Source: Corallococcus macrosporus
GTDB taxonomy: Bacteria; Myxococcota; Myxococcia; Myxococcales; Myxococcaceae
Direction: 5' to 3'
DNA: 64,000 bases
Assembly (NCBI RefSeq): GCF_017302985.1
Contig: NZ_JAFIMU010000007.1
Location: forward strand, 1,302,001-1,366,000
A program made the translations under genes and the position numbers. Shown in pieces: positions 9,385 through 19,100 of the stretch (position 1 is the first letter of the stretch; each line of letters begins with the position of its first letter). The notes below the pieces were generated by a model, which saw only the letters and a program-made list of their open reading frames with translations, did no database searches and had not been told where the DNA came from.

Positions 9385-10397
9385 AGGTCGACATCCACAC
9401 GCACCTGCTCCCCCCGGAGTTTCCCCGCTTCGCCGAGCGCTTCGGCTACGGCGGCTTCATCACGCTGGACCACCACGCGCCCTGCCGCGCGCGGATGCTG
9501 CGGGATGACGGGAAGTTCTTCCGCGAGATTGAAAGCAACTGCTGGGACCCGAAGCAGCGCGTGACGGAGTGCGACGCGCACGGCGTCCAGGTGCAGGTGC
9601 TGTCCACGGTGCCGGTGCTGTTCAGCTACTGGGCCAAGCCGCAGGACGGCCTGGAGGTGGCGCGCTTCCTCAACGACCACCTGGCCGGCGCGGTGGCCTC
9701 CGCGCCGAAGCGCTTCGTGGGGCTGGGCACGGTGCCGCTCCAATCCACCGACCTGGCGGTCAAGGAATTGGAGCGCTGCGTGCGCACGCTCGGGTTCGCG
9801 GGCGTGCAGATTGGCAGCCACGTCAACGACCTGAACCTCTCCGACCCGGCCCTCTTCCCCTTCTTCCAGGCCGCGAGCGACCTGGGCGCGGCCGTCTTCG
9901 TGCACCCGTGGGACATGATGGGTGAGGCGAAGATGACGAAGTACTGGCTGCCGTGGCTGGTGGGGATGCCGGCGGAGGTGTCGCTGGCCATCTGCTCGCT
10001 CATCTTCGGCGGGGTGATGGAGCGGCTGCCGAAGCTGCGGCTCGCCTTCGCGCACGGCGGCGGCGCGTTCCCCGGCACGCTGGGCCGCATCCAGCACGGC
10101 TTCGAGGTGCGCCCGGACCTGGTGGCGGTGGACAACAAGGTCGCGCCGCGCGACTACCTGGGACGGTTCTGGGTGGACTCGCTGGTGCATGACGCGGAGA
10201 CGCTGCGCGCCATCGTGAAGCTGTTCGGCGCGGACAAGGTCGCGCTGGGCAGTGACTACCCCTTCCCGCTGGGCGAGGAGCGGCCCGGCACGCTCATCGA
10301 GTCGCTGACGGACCTGGCGCCTTCCGTGCGCGAGCAACTGCTCTACCGCAACGCCCTGGAGTGGCTGGGGCGCTCGCACGAGGACTTCGCACCATGA
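9381..10397 (+). CDS. 2-amino-3-carboxymuconate-6-semialdehyde decarboxylase
   Basis: A 338-residue amidohydrolase-superfamily decarboxylase (ACMSD length about 335). Zn ligands: the HTH motif at residues 6-8 (VDIHTHLLP), a middle His in FVHPWDMMG, and the Asp of GSDYPFPLG near residue 290; FAHGGGAFPGTLGRI is the conserved catalytic segment. It removes the 3-carboxylate of ACMS to give 2-aminomuconate semialdehyde, diverting the pathway from quinolinate/NAD to full catabolism. The start is GTG 9381, overlapping the previous stop (GTGA), and the end overlaps kynureninase (ATGA). Confidence 0.95.
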   Translation: MKVDIHTHLLPPEFPRFAERFGYGGFITLDHHAPCRARMLRDDGKFFREIESNCWDPKQRVTECDAHGVQVQVLSTVPVLFSYWAKPQDGLEVARFLNDHLAGAVASAPKRFVGLGTVPLQSTDLAVKELERCVRTLGFAGVQIGSHVNDLNLSDPALFPFFQAASDLGAAVFVHPWDMMGEAKMTKYWLPWLVGMPAEVSLAICSLIFGGVMERLPKLRLAFAHGGGAFPGTLGRIQHGFEVRPDLVAVDNKVAPRDYLGRFWVDSLVHDAETLRAIVKLFGADKVALGSDYPFPLGEERPGTLIESLTDLAPSVREQLLYRNALEWLGRSHEDFAP

Positions 10398-11671
10398 CGG
10401 CCCCTGTCTACGAGAACACCGACGCGTTCGCCTACGGCCTGGATGCGAAGGATCCGCTGCGCCCCCTGCGCGACGAGTTCCTCTTTCCCCCGGCCGCATC
10501 CGGCGCGCCGACCATCTACCTGGCGGGCAACTCGCTGGGATTGCAGCCGCGCAAGGCGCGCAAGTACGTGCAGATGGAGATGGAGGACTGGGAGCGGCTG
10601 GGCGTGGAGGGCCACGTGCACGGCCGCCACCCGTGGCTGCCCTACCACGAGCTGCTCACGGAGCAGGTGGCGCGCGTCGTGGGCGCGCAGCCCGTGGAAG
10701 TCGTGGTGATGAACACCCTGTCGGTGAACCTGCACCTGATGATGGTGTCGTTCTACCGGCCCACGCGCGAGCGCTTCAAAATCCTCATCGAAGGCGGCGC
10801 CTTCCCGTCGGACCAGTACGCGGTGGCGTCGCAGGCGCGCTTCCACGGCTACGACCCGAAGGAGGCCATCCTCCGGCTGACGCCCCGCGAGGGCGAGGAC
10901 ACGCTGCGCCCCGAGGACATCCTCGAGACCATCGAGCGGCACGGGAAGGAGATCGCGCTCGTCATGCTGGGCAGCGTGAACTACCTCACCGGCCAGGCGT
11001 TCGACCTGCGCGAGATCACGCGCGTGGCGCACGCGCAGGGCTGCAAGGTGGGCTTCGACCTGGCGCACGGCGCGGGCAACCTGAAGCTGTCGCTGCACGA
11101 CGACGGGCCGGACTTCGCGGTGTGGTGCTCGTACAAGTACCTCAACGGCGGACCGGGCAGCCTGGGCGGCGTGTTCGTGCACGAGCGGCACGCGCACTCC
11201 CCGGAGCTGCCGCGCTTCGAGGGCTGGTGGGGCCACAACAAGGCCACGCGCTTCGAGATGGGCCCGACGTTCGACCCGCTGCCGGGCGCGGAGGGGTGGC
11301 AGCTGTCCAACCCGCCCATCTTCCAGTTGGCGGCGCTGCGCTCGTCGCTGGAGCTGTTCGACAAGGCGACCATGGCGGCCCTGCGCGCCAAGAGCGACCA
11401 GCTCACGGGCTACATGGAGTTCCTGCTGGACCGGCTGCCCGCGGGGTTCGTCACCATCACCACGCCGCGCGACCTGAAGCAGCGCGGCGCGCAGCTGTCC
11501 CTGCGCTTCAAGGGCGAGCCGAAGCGGCTGCTGCACCGGCTGGCCGCGGCCGGAATCATCTGCGACTTCCGCGAGCCGGACATCATCCGCGCCGCGCCCG
11601 CGCCCCTCTACAACACCTACCTGGACGTCTTCCGCTTCGTGAAGGCGCTGGAAGCCCATGCCCTCGAATGA
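10394..11671 (+). CDS. kynU: Kynureninase
   Basis: A 425-residue PLP enzyme of fold type I. The cofactor Asp is in FDLAHGAGN (about residue 222) and the Schiff-base Lys is about residue 248 in WCSYKYLNGGPGS, the kynureninase signature. It hydrolyses kynurenine or 3-hydroxykynurenine to (3-hydroxy)anthranilate and alanine. ATG 10394 overlaps the previous stop by 4 bases, and the gene itself overlaps the monooxygenase start by 14 bases. With a monooxygenase and a 3-hydroxyanthranilate dioxygenase in the same operon, the physiological substrate is probably 3-hydroxykynurenine. Confidence 0.96.
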   Translation: MTAPVYENTDAFAYGLDAKDPLRPLRDEFLFPPAASGAPTIYLAGNSLGLQPRKARKYVQMEMEDWERLGVEGHVHGRHPWLPYHELLTEQVARVVGAQPVEVVVMNTLSVNLHLMMVSFYRPTRERFKILIEGGAFPSDQYAVASQARFHGYDPKEAILRLTPREGEDTLRPEDILETIERHGKEIALVMLGSVNYLTGQAFDLREITRVAHAQGCKVGFDLAHGAGNLKLSLHDDGPDFAVWCSYKYLNGGPGSLGGVFVHERHAHSPELPRFEGWWGHNKATRFEMGPTFDPLPGAEGWQLSNPPIFQLAALRSSLELFDKATMAALRAKSDQLTGYMEFLLDRLPAGFVTITTPRDLKQRGAQLSLRFKGEPKRLLHRLAAAGIICDFREPDIIRAAPAPLYNTYLDVFRFVKALEAHALE

Positions 11672-13049
11672 GTCGAAGCTGACGGTGGTGGGAGCGGGCC
11701 TCGTGGGCTCGCTCCTGGCGCTGTACCTGGCCCGCCGGGGCCACACGGTGGAGGTGCTGGAGCGCCGGCCGGACATGCGCCGCGAGACGCTGGACGCGGG
11801 GCGCTCCATCAACCTGGCCATCTCCACGCGCGGCCTGCACGCCCTGCGGCAGGTGGGCCTGGAGGAGGAGGCGCTGAAGCACGCCATCCCCATGCGCGGG
11901 CGGGTCATCCACCCGGTGAAGGGCGAGCTGGCCTTCCAGCCGTATGGCAAGGACGACTCGCAGCACATCAACTCCCTGTCGCGCGGCTGGCTGAACAAGT
12001 TCCTGATGACGCGCGCGGAAGAGACGGGCCGCGTGTCCATCCGCTTCCGCCAGCGCGTGACGCACGCGGATCCGGCCGCGGGGGCGCTCACCGTGCTGGA
12101 CGAGGCCACGGGCGAGACGCGCGAGCTGCGCGACGCGGTGGTGTTCGGCACGGATGGCTCCGGCTCGGCGGTGCGGCAGGCGCTGCAATCCCAGCCGGAC
12201 TTCCGGGCGGACTCGGAGACGCTGGGGCACGGCTACAAGGAGCTGACCATTCCGCCGGGCGAGGGCGGGCGCTTCCAGATGGAGAAGCACGCGCTGCACA
12301 TCTGGCCGCGCGGCACGTACATGCTCATCGCGCTGCCCAATGAAGACGGCAGCTTCACCTGCACGCTGTTCCTGCCGTGGGAGGGACCGGTGAGCTTCGC
12401 GTCGCTCCAGACGCCCGAGGCGCTGGAGGCGTTCTTCCAGGAGCAGTTCCCGGACGCGAAGGCGCTGATTCCCGGGCTGGTGGAGGAGTTCTTCTCCCGG
12501 CCCACCGGGCACATGGTGACGGTGAAGTGCGCGCCATGGCACGCGGGCGGGCGCACGCTGCTCCTGGGTGACGCGGCGCACGCCATCGTGCCGTTCTACG
12601 GGCAGGGGATGAACTGCGGCTTCGAGGACTGCGTGGCGCTGGACGCGCTCCTGGCGAAGCAGCCGGACCTGGGCCAGGCGTTCCGCGAGTTCGAGCGGCT
12701 GCGCAAGACGAACGCGGACGCCATCGCGGACATGGCGGTGGAGAACTTCATCGAGATGCGCGACAGCACGGCGGATCCGCGCTTCCTCTTGGAGAAGGGC
12801 GTGGAGAAGGTGCTGCTCAACGCCTTCCCGGGCGAGTTCGTCAGCCGCTACACGCTGGTGAGCTTCAGCCGCGTGCCCTACCGGCTGGCGTACGGCGTGG
12901 GCGCCATCGCGGGCGGCATCGTGTCCGAGCTGGCGAAGGACCTGAAGCGTCCGGAGGACGTGGACCTGGACCGGGCGGCGAAGCTGATTCGCGGCCGGCT
13001 GACCCCTTTCATGGAGGAGCACGCGGATGGATTTCGGCTTGAAGGGTAG
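11658..13049 (+). CDS. kmo: Kynurenine 3-monooxygenase
   Basis: A 463-residue flavoprotein hydroxylase. The N-terminal FAD-binding GxGxxG (VVGAGLVGS, residues 10-18) is followed by an acidic strand end (VEVLERRPD). The second FAD motif is LLGDAAHAIVPFYGQGMNCG, with the GQGMN signature of kynurenine monooxygenase. The C-terminal hydrophobic helices fit the membrane-associated tail of the family. It hydroxylates kynurenine to 3-hydroxykynurenine with NADPH and O2. The start overlaps kynureninase by 14 bases and the end overlaps the SDR gene by 23 bases. Confidence 0.96.
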   Translation: MPSNESKLTVVGAGLVGSLLALYLARRGHTVEVLERRPDMRRETLDAGRSINLAISTRGLHALRQVGLEEEALKHAIPMRGRVIHPVKGELAFQPYGKDDSQHINSLSRGWLNKFLMTRAEETGRVSIRFRQRVTHADPAAGALTVLDEATGETRELRDAVVFGTDGSGSAVRQALQSQPDFRADSETLGHGYKELTIPPGEGGRFQMEKHALHIWPRGTYMLIALPNEDGSFTCTLFLPWEGPVSFASLQTPEALEAFFQEQFPDAKALIPGLVEEFFSRPTGHMVTVKCAPWHAGGRTLLLGDAAHAIVPFYGQGMNCGFEDCVALDALLAKQPDLGQAFREFERLRKTNADAIADMAVENFIEMRDSTADPRFLLEKGVEKVLLNAFPGEFVSRYTLVSFSRVPYRLAYGVGAIAGGIVSELAKDLKRPEDVDLDRAAKLIRGRLTPFMEEHADGFRLEG

Positions 13050-13764
13050 GCGGGCGCTGGTGACGGGTGCGTCATCGGGGCTGGGGCGCGCCATCGCGGA
13101 CACGCTGGTGAAGGAGCGCGCGACGGTGGCGGTGTCCTCGCGAGGCGGGGAGAAGCTCGAGAAGGCGGCGAAGGAGCTGGGCGCGGCGCTCGCGGTCCCG
13201 TGTGATTTGACCCAAGCCGGGGCCGCGCGCGGGCTGGTGCGCGAGGTGACGCAGAAGCTGGGCGGCCTGGACGTGCTGGTGGTGAACGCGGGAGGCCCGC
13301 CGTCCGGAGGCTTCGAGGCCATCACGGTGGAGCAATGGCAGACCGGGTTCCAGAGCCTGTGGCTGGCCACGGTGGATGCGATTCAAGAAGCGCTGCCGGG
13401 CATGAAGGCGCAGGGCTGGGGCCGCATCGTGCTGGTGACGTCCACGGCGGCGCGCGAGGCGATGAACAACCTCACGGTGTCCAACGGCCTGCGCGCGGGG
13501 TTGCTGGGGCTGGTGAAGAGCCTGAGCAATGAAGTGGCGCCCTACGGCATCACGGTGAACGCGGCGCTGCCGGGCTACCATGCGACGGACCGGATGAAGG
13601 ACCTGGGCCTGTCGGACGAGAAGGTCGCGCCGAACATCCCCGCGAGGCGGCTGGGAAGGCCGGAGGAGTTCGCGGCGCTGGTGACGTTCCTCGCGTCGGA
13701 GCCGGCCGCGTACATCAGCGGCCAGTCCATCGCCTGTGACGGTGGAGCGCTGAAGGGTTTCTAG
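13027..13764 (+). CDS. SDR-like oxidoreductase with altered catalytic residues
   Basis: A 245-residue short-chain dehydrogenase fold. The nucleotide turn is TGASSGLGRAIA (residues 14-25) and NAGGPPSGGF replaces the usual NNAG. The Ser of the active site is kept (VTSTAAREA), but where FabG-type enzymes have YxxxK this protein has S-N-G-L-R before AGLLGLVKSL. That places it in the BKR-like subgroup known to lack the standard tetrad. It is the last gene of the kynurenine operon, starting inside kmo, so it is co-translated. A role in the pathway (for example acting on a semialdehyde) is possible but unproven. Confidence 0.85.
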   Translation: MDFGLKGRRALVTGASSGLGRAIADTLVKERATVAVSSRGGEKLEKAAKELGAALAVPCDLTQAGAARGLVREVTQKLGGLDVLVVNAGGPPSGGFEAITVEQWQTGFQSLWLATVDAIQEALPGMKAQGWGRIVLVTSTAAREAMNNLTVSNGLRAGLLGLVKSLSNEVAPYGITVNAALPGYHATDRMKDLGLSDEKVAPNIPARRLGRPEEFAALVTFLASEPAAYISGQSIACDGGALKGF

Positions 13765-14270
13765 GACCCGGCGAACACCGCCAGCACGACCAGGAACGTG
13801 AGGACGGGCACGGAGACAACGATGCCCCACACGGCCTTCGAAGAGATGGCTCGCAGCAGTCCGTAGGCGCCCAGCAGCGCCGCGGACAGGAGCCATCCGC
13901 CGAGGAAGCTGGCCACGAACACGAGCGGTGCAATCGCGTAGGACACCTCGCAGCTCGAGCCCAGGCACTCGCCGATTGGCAGTGGCAGGTGGAGTTCGTC
14001 GAGGACGACAGCCGTCGTGCCAAGCCCCGAGAGCAGTGCCACCGCCAACGACAGCCACCGCCAGGCCGCTCCGGAGAGCGTGAAGGTGCCCTCGGTCCGC
14101 CAGCGCGGCGCACGGCGCAAGGTGACGATGACGAAGACCAGCAGCACCAGGCCCAGCCCCAGGGACACCGGGAGCGCGGCACCGCGGCTGAGCGCCGCCG
14201 CCAGCATCGACAGACCGAAGAGGACGGAGCCAAGAATCAGGGCCGCGAAGAGCGCGAGACGTGAGGTCAT
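13761..14270 (-). CDS. Small membrane protein, MTSRL family
   Basis: A 169-residue protein with five probable transmembrane helices (about 5-25, 32-50, 72-92, 110-138, 145-167) and a short loop carrying two Cys (GECLGSSC). The start is taken at MTSRLALFAAL because the frameshifted relative at 15438-15931 begins with the same MTSRL-LFAAL motif. The family is unknown. Its 3' end overlaps the end of the SDR gene by 4 bases on the opposite strand. Confidence 0.65.
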   Translation of the reverse strand: MTSRLALFAALILGSVLFGLSMLAAALSRGAALPVSLGLGLVLLVFVIVTLRRAPRWRTEGTFTLSGAAWRWLSLAVALLSGLGTTAVVLDELHLPLPIGECLGSSCEVSYAIAPLVFVASFLGGWLLSAALLGAYGLLRAISSKAVWGIVVSVPVLTFLVVLAVFAGS

Positions 14271-14387
14271 CAAGGGCTGTTTATATGCCGGTTCCGCCGC
14301 GTCTCTCATCGGACAGCCCATCCCCTGAGACGATGGAGCGTTGAGAGTGCCTTGCAGTGACGTCGGTGGCCTTCCGGGGGGAAGGCC

Positions 14388-14858
14388 ATGGACGCGATAA
14401 AGCGGGCGGTATGCCTGGGGCTGCTCACGGGCTGCGCGACAGGCAGTGGAACCGTGGTGGAGGGAAGCCTCCAGCCCCGGCACTTCCGGTTCGTTACGGT
14501 CGTGAGCAAGACGGAACCAGGAGCCGGAGGCTGGCGGGAGGCCTGTCTTCATGTTCCGCTACGGCGTGACACGGGGGAGGTCTTCAGATGCACACTGGGT
14601 GTTGGGATGCCTGTGCATTCCACACGTTTTGGCGACATCCCGCTGGATCTGGCCCAGCGCATCTCAGCGGACTGCGCGAACCTGGCAGCCCAAACAGTAT
14701 TCAGCTCTACCGCTCCGGTCACGGCGCTTGGATTGGCATGCACCGAGTTCAGGGATGCATTCTCGCTTGCGCTCGGCGGAGCCATTGAGGGCTCGCGGGT
14801 GAATCAGGCGTGCCACGCGGAGACCACACCTGTACGGCCTCGGATCCAGAAGCCATGA
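14388..14858 (+). CDS. Putative lipoprotein, unknown function
   Basis: A 156-residue protein beginning MDAIKRAVCLGLLTGCATGS, with a short signal peptide and lipobox LTGC (Cys at residue 16). GGGGGAAGG directly precedes ATG 14388. The mature part has several Cys residues and ends in a Pro/Arg-rich tail. Visibly less GC-rich than its neighbours (for example around 14600-14780), which suggests relatively recent acquisition. Its stop overlaps the next start (ATGA), so the two proteins are probably made together. No family recognised. Confidence 0.62.
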   Translation: MDAIKRAVCLGLLTGCATGSGTVVEGSLQPRHFRFVTVVSKTEPGAGGWREACLHVPLRRDTGEVFRCTLGVGMPVHSTRFGDIPLDLAQRISADCANLAAQTVFSSTAPVTALGLACTEFRDAFSLALGGAIEGSRVNQACHAETTPVRPRIQKP

Positions 14859-15436
14859 CACCTTCAGCCGAGGAGTTGCTCACGATTGCTCGTCTCTACT
14901 GGGGTGCCGACGAAGCCTATCGCTTCCGTCAGGATCCCTCTCCCGAAGACCTCCGTTACGAGGCACTCTGGGCTGAGAAGACCAAGGAAAGGCCTCATTG
15001 GGGAGCCTTCGTCAGGAAGCTTCGCGAAGCGATCCCCAGCTGCGATGTCTGGGACTACGCGCCGGGCCTGGCGAACCCCAGCTTCGGCGCGCTCGTCTAT
15101 CCCCACCACGAGAAGATCATGCGCCGTCCCCAGAAGGTATGGGTGGTCGCCGGGTATCTCAGCATCCTGGCCCCGGTCTACACGGTGCACTGCGTCCGCA
15201 AGGAGTACCTGGGGAATCAGCTCCGCAGTGCGAAGGCCTTCCTCGGCCCCATCCCACTGGAACTGCAAGGCATCACGGACACGGTCGCCCGGCACATCGA
15301 AGCCGAGTTCGGCGCCACCGCGCTGCCTCTTGAAGTCGCGCAGACGCCTGTTCCGCTCTACGTCAACCTCATGAAGCCGCCGGAGACCACGCTCTTCCAC
15401 GCACTCTTCACTTCGGAACCCGGGAACATCCTCTGA
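14855..15436 (+). CDS. Uncharacterised cytosolic protein paired with the lipoprotein
   Basis: A 193-residue soluble protein with no signal peptide (MTPSAEELLTIARLYWGAD). Mixed alpha/beta composition, with aromatic-rich segments such as SCDVWDYAPGLANPSFGALV. ATG 14855 overlaps the lipoprotein stop, showing translational coupling. A lipoprotein followed by a small soluble partner resembles myxobacterial toxin/immunity or accessory pairs, but no known domain is recognisable, so this is only a hypothesis. It converges with the frameshifted membrane gene, with a single base between stops. Confidence 0.62.
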   Translation: MTPSAEELLTIARLYWGADEAYRFRQDPSPEDLRYEALWAEKTKERPHWGAFVRKLREAIPSCDVWDYAPGLANPSFGALVYPHHEKIMRRPQKVWVVAGYLSILAPVYTVHCVRKEYLGNQLRSAKAFLGPIPLELQGITDTVARHIEAEFGATALPLEVAQTPVPLYVNLMKPPETTLFHALFTSEPGNIL

Positions 15437-15437
15437 C

Positions 15438-15931
15438 TCAGCCCCCCAGCAGCATGAAGAGCACGAACCCGAAGACGGCCGTGCCCGCGAGCACGCCCTG
15501 CACGGCCACCGGCTTCAAGCCCTTCACCATGCCGACCGCCCCCAGCACCGCGGACGACACCAGCATCCCCAGCAGCAGCCCGGCCACGAAGGCCGCGGGC
15601 ACGTAGAAGATGAGCAGCGCACAGCCGCCCTTGCCGCAGGTCGCCGGCGTGGAGAAGTACGCGAAGACCTGCATCACCGCCCAGAGGGCCACAGCAGCCC
15701 TCCACCAATCGATCCGCTCCACCAGGCCCCCGAGGAGAGCTGGAACACTCCCTGCCGCCGCCATTGAGACACCTGCTGGCGGACCGCGATGAGCAGCCCC
15801 AGCAAAGCCGCGGCCGGCACCAGTCCCAGCACGAACGCCCCACCCACGCCGCGCAGCCCCGCCAGGGCGCACGCCATGAGTGCGACAGCACAGGAGAGCA
15901 GGGCCGCGAACAGGACGAGTCGTGAAGTCAT
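15438..15931 (-). pseudogene. Frameshifted relative of the MTSRL membrane protein
   Basis: The N-terminal frame, from ATG at 15931, reads MTSRLVLFAALLSCAVALMA and continues to FQLSSGAWW before running into a stop at about 15674. The C-terminal half (WWRAAVALWAVMQVFAYF, then CGKGGCALLIFYVPAAFVAG and three more hydrophobic helices) is in another frame ending at 15438. The two frames meet around 15700-15740. The total of 494 bases is not a multiple of three. Joined, they would match the length and helix order of the 169-residue protein at 13761-14270. Either a decayed paralogue or a single-base sequence error. Confidence 0.6.
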
Positions 15932-16117
15932 TCTGCGCAGCGTGACAAAGCCACCCCGTCCAGGACCACCCCGCCCCTGCCCCTCCGTGCCGACACAGTC
16001 CGCTGACGCAGCGGGTCGGGCGTTTTCCGCTCTGGCGGCAAGCCCTTTTTGATTTGGGCTGGCGGATTTCTCACGTTTTGCGACAAAGTTCGCCCCCTTC
16101 GCCGGAGGGGCGCGGAC
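15932..16117. promoter_or_regulatory. Divergent upstream region of the TonB receptor
   Basis: 186 bases between the membrane gene remnant and the receptor. A comparatively AT-rich patch (about 16046-16090, with TTTTTGATTTGGG and TTCTCACGTTTTGCGAC) is the likely promoter zone for the receptor. GGAGGGG (16104-16110) is the ribosome-binding site, 7 bases before GTG 16118. No inverted repeat of note was seen. Confidence 0.4.
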
Positions 16118-19100
16118 GTGCTCAGACGAATCTGTTTCATCCGTGGGCTGTGGCTCATGGTCGTGTTGTGGGGAGCCGGGGCGTGGGCCCAGGGCAACTC
16201 GGTCATCACCGGGACGGTCATCAGCGCGGATGACCGGCGGGCCCTGGCGGACGTGGTCGTCACCGCGACCTCGCCCCAGTTGCAGGGCGAGCGCACCGTC
16301 CTCACCGACAAGAGCGGCCTGTACCGCATCCCTCAACTGCCGCCGGGCACGTACATGCTCCGCTTCGACGCGAACGGCTTCACGCCCTACGCCCGGCCGG
16401 ACATCCTGCTGCGCATCGACCGCACCATCCGCTTCAACGCGGAGCTGGTCCCGGACACGATGAACATCGACTACACGGTCGTCGGCTCGCCGCCCAGCGT
16501 GGACGTGGGCTCCAGCGCCGCGGGCGTCACCGTGGACCAGGAGTTCATCCGCAACATCGCCGTCATCCGCCCCGGCACCAAGGGCTCCGCGTCCCGCTCC
16601 TTCGAGGGCCTGGCCGAGCTGGCCCCCGGCGCCACCGAGGACCGCTACGGCGTGAGCATCAGCGGCAGCTCGTCCCCGGAGAGCCAGTACGTGGTGGACG
16701 GCCTGTCCGTGAACGACCCCGGCGTGGGCACCCTGGGCACGCCCCTGTCCGTGGAGTTCGTCAAGGAGGTCAACATCATCACCGGCGGCTACATGCCGGA
16801 GTACGGCCGCTCCACCGGCGGCGTGCTCAACGTCGTCACCAAGTCCGGCTCCAACGAGTTCCACGGCTCCGTGTTCGCGAACTACGCGCCCGGCGCGTTC
16901 CAGACGTCCGGCAAGGAAATCCTCCGCGAGGGCAGCGTCATCTCCGCGCAGGGCAGCGCCCACAACCTGGGCGACTTCGGCTTCGACCTGGGCGGCCCGC
17001 TGCTCAAGGACAAGCTCTGGTTCTACGTGGGCGTCGCGCCGTCCTTCAATCGCATCCAGGTGGACCGCCAGCTCAGCAGCTACGAGCTGTGCTCGGAGGT
17101 GGACCCCGCCAACGGCTGCACCGCCGTGGGCGCGCGCCGCAAGGACCCCACCACCGGCTTCTCCCAGGTGTCCCCCATCGAAGGCAGCCGCGTGTCCCGC
17201 TTCGCGGACGAGCGCAGCGTGCAGTACCTGGGCAAGCTCACCTACAACTTCAACCCGGACCACAGCCTGTCCGTGTCCGTGTTCGGCACGCCGCGCTCGT
17301 CCGGCGGCAGCGGCAAGTACTCCTTCAGCGACGACGGCGAGCCGGAGGTGTGCTCCAGCCTGTCGTGCACCAGCTACGTGCAGGGCGCGTATGAGGCCAT
17401 CGCCACCCGCCGCAGCAACAGCGCCATGGACATCGTGGCGAAGCAGGCCTCGTCCTTCTTCGACAAGAAGCTGCTCGTGGACGCGACGCTCGGCTGGCAC
17501 CACCAGGCGGACTCCATCCTCCCGTCGGACGGCTCGGGCCTGGGCTCCGGCGAGGGCCTGTCCGCGAAGTCCAACATCGCCTGGCGCCGCACCCGCAACC
17601 CGGGCCCCCACACCATCAACGAGTTCGAGACGCTCCCGAACGCGAACGACTGTGGCAGCACGCCCGAGGAGCAGCGGCTGCGCTGTCCGGTGACGGCCTA
17701 CTCCACCGGCGGCCCCGGCACCATCAGCATCCAGCGGCTGGACCGCGTGCAGGGCAAGGTGATGGGCACGTACCTGCTGGAGGCCCTGGGCCACCACATC
17801 CTCAAGGCCGGCGCGGACATCGAGCGCATGAGCTTCTACAACAACCGCGCGCGCACGGGCCTCACGCCCTGGCAGGAGTGCACCGGCGGCGACTGCTTCT
17901 TCAGCCTCAACCAGTACGGCTACCTGGAGGGCCCGGACCAGCCGGTGTTCCTGGACAACAAGGAGGGCACCTCCACGTCCACCACCGTGGGCGGCTTCAT
18001 CCAGGACAGCTGGTCCGTGCTGGACAAGGTCACCGTCAACGTGGGCCTGCGCTACGACGTGCAGACGCTCTACGGCCTGGACGGCGAGGTGGGCCTGCAC
18101 CTGCCCAACCAGTGGTCCCCGCGCCTGGGCGTCATCTACGACCCGACGCAGAGCGGGCGCGCCAAGGTCTTCGCCAACTACGCGCGCTTCTTCGAGAACG
18201 TCCCCCTGGACATGGCGGACCTGTCCTTCCCGCAGCAGCAGCTGCTGTCCGCCACCTACGACGCGCCCCCGTGCAACCCGTCGCGCGAGGGCTCGCTGCT
18301 GGTGGACTGCACGCTGGACGCGAACCGACAGCCCATTGGCAACCGCGAGAGCCCCAACCAGCTCTGGGACGCGCAGGGCGGTGACCGCGTGCCGGTGGAC
18401 CCCAAGATCCGCGCGCAGTCCGCGGACGAGTTCGTGGTGGGCGGTGAGTACGAGCTGTTCGCCGCGAGCCGCGTGGGCGCCACGTACACCCGGCGCTACC
18501 TCAACGACGTCATCGAGGACATGAGCCGCGACGACGGCAGCACCTTCTTCCTGGGCAACCCGGGCAAGGGCTACTCGACGGACTTCCCGCTGGCGAAGCG
18601 CGAGTACGACGCGGTCAACGTCTACTTCCAGCGTGCCTTCACCAGCGGCTGGCTGGCCCAGGCCAGCTACACCTGGTCCACGCTGCGCGGGAACTACTCC
18701 GGCCTGTTCCGCGCGGACACCGGCCAGCTGTCCCCCAACCTCACGCGCGACTTCGACCTGGTGTCGCTCACCATCAACCGCGAGGGCCAGCTGCCCGGGG
18801 ACCGCACGCACGCGTTCAAGGTGTTCGCCGCGAAGGAGTTCATGCTGGGGTCGCGCACCAGCATCAACGTGGGCGGCAACTACCGCGCCCGCTCCGGCAC
18901 GCCGCTCAACTACCTGGGCGCGCACCCGCGCCGCAGCGGTTCGGAGACGTTCATCCTGCCGCGCGGCAGCGCGGGCCGGCTGCCCTGGGTGCACGGCGTG
19001 GACGGGCACGTGGGCGTCAACCAGCGGCTGGTGAAGGACTACGTCCTCACGGTGTCCCTGGACGTGTTCAACCTCTTCAACTTCCAGCAGTACACGGACG

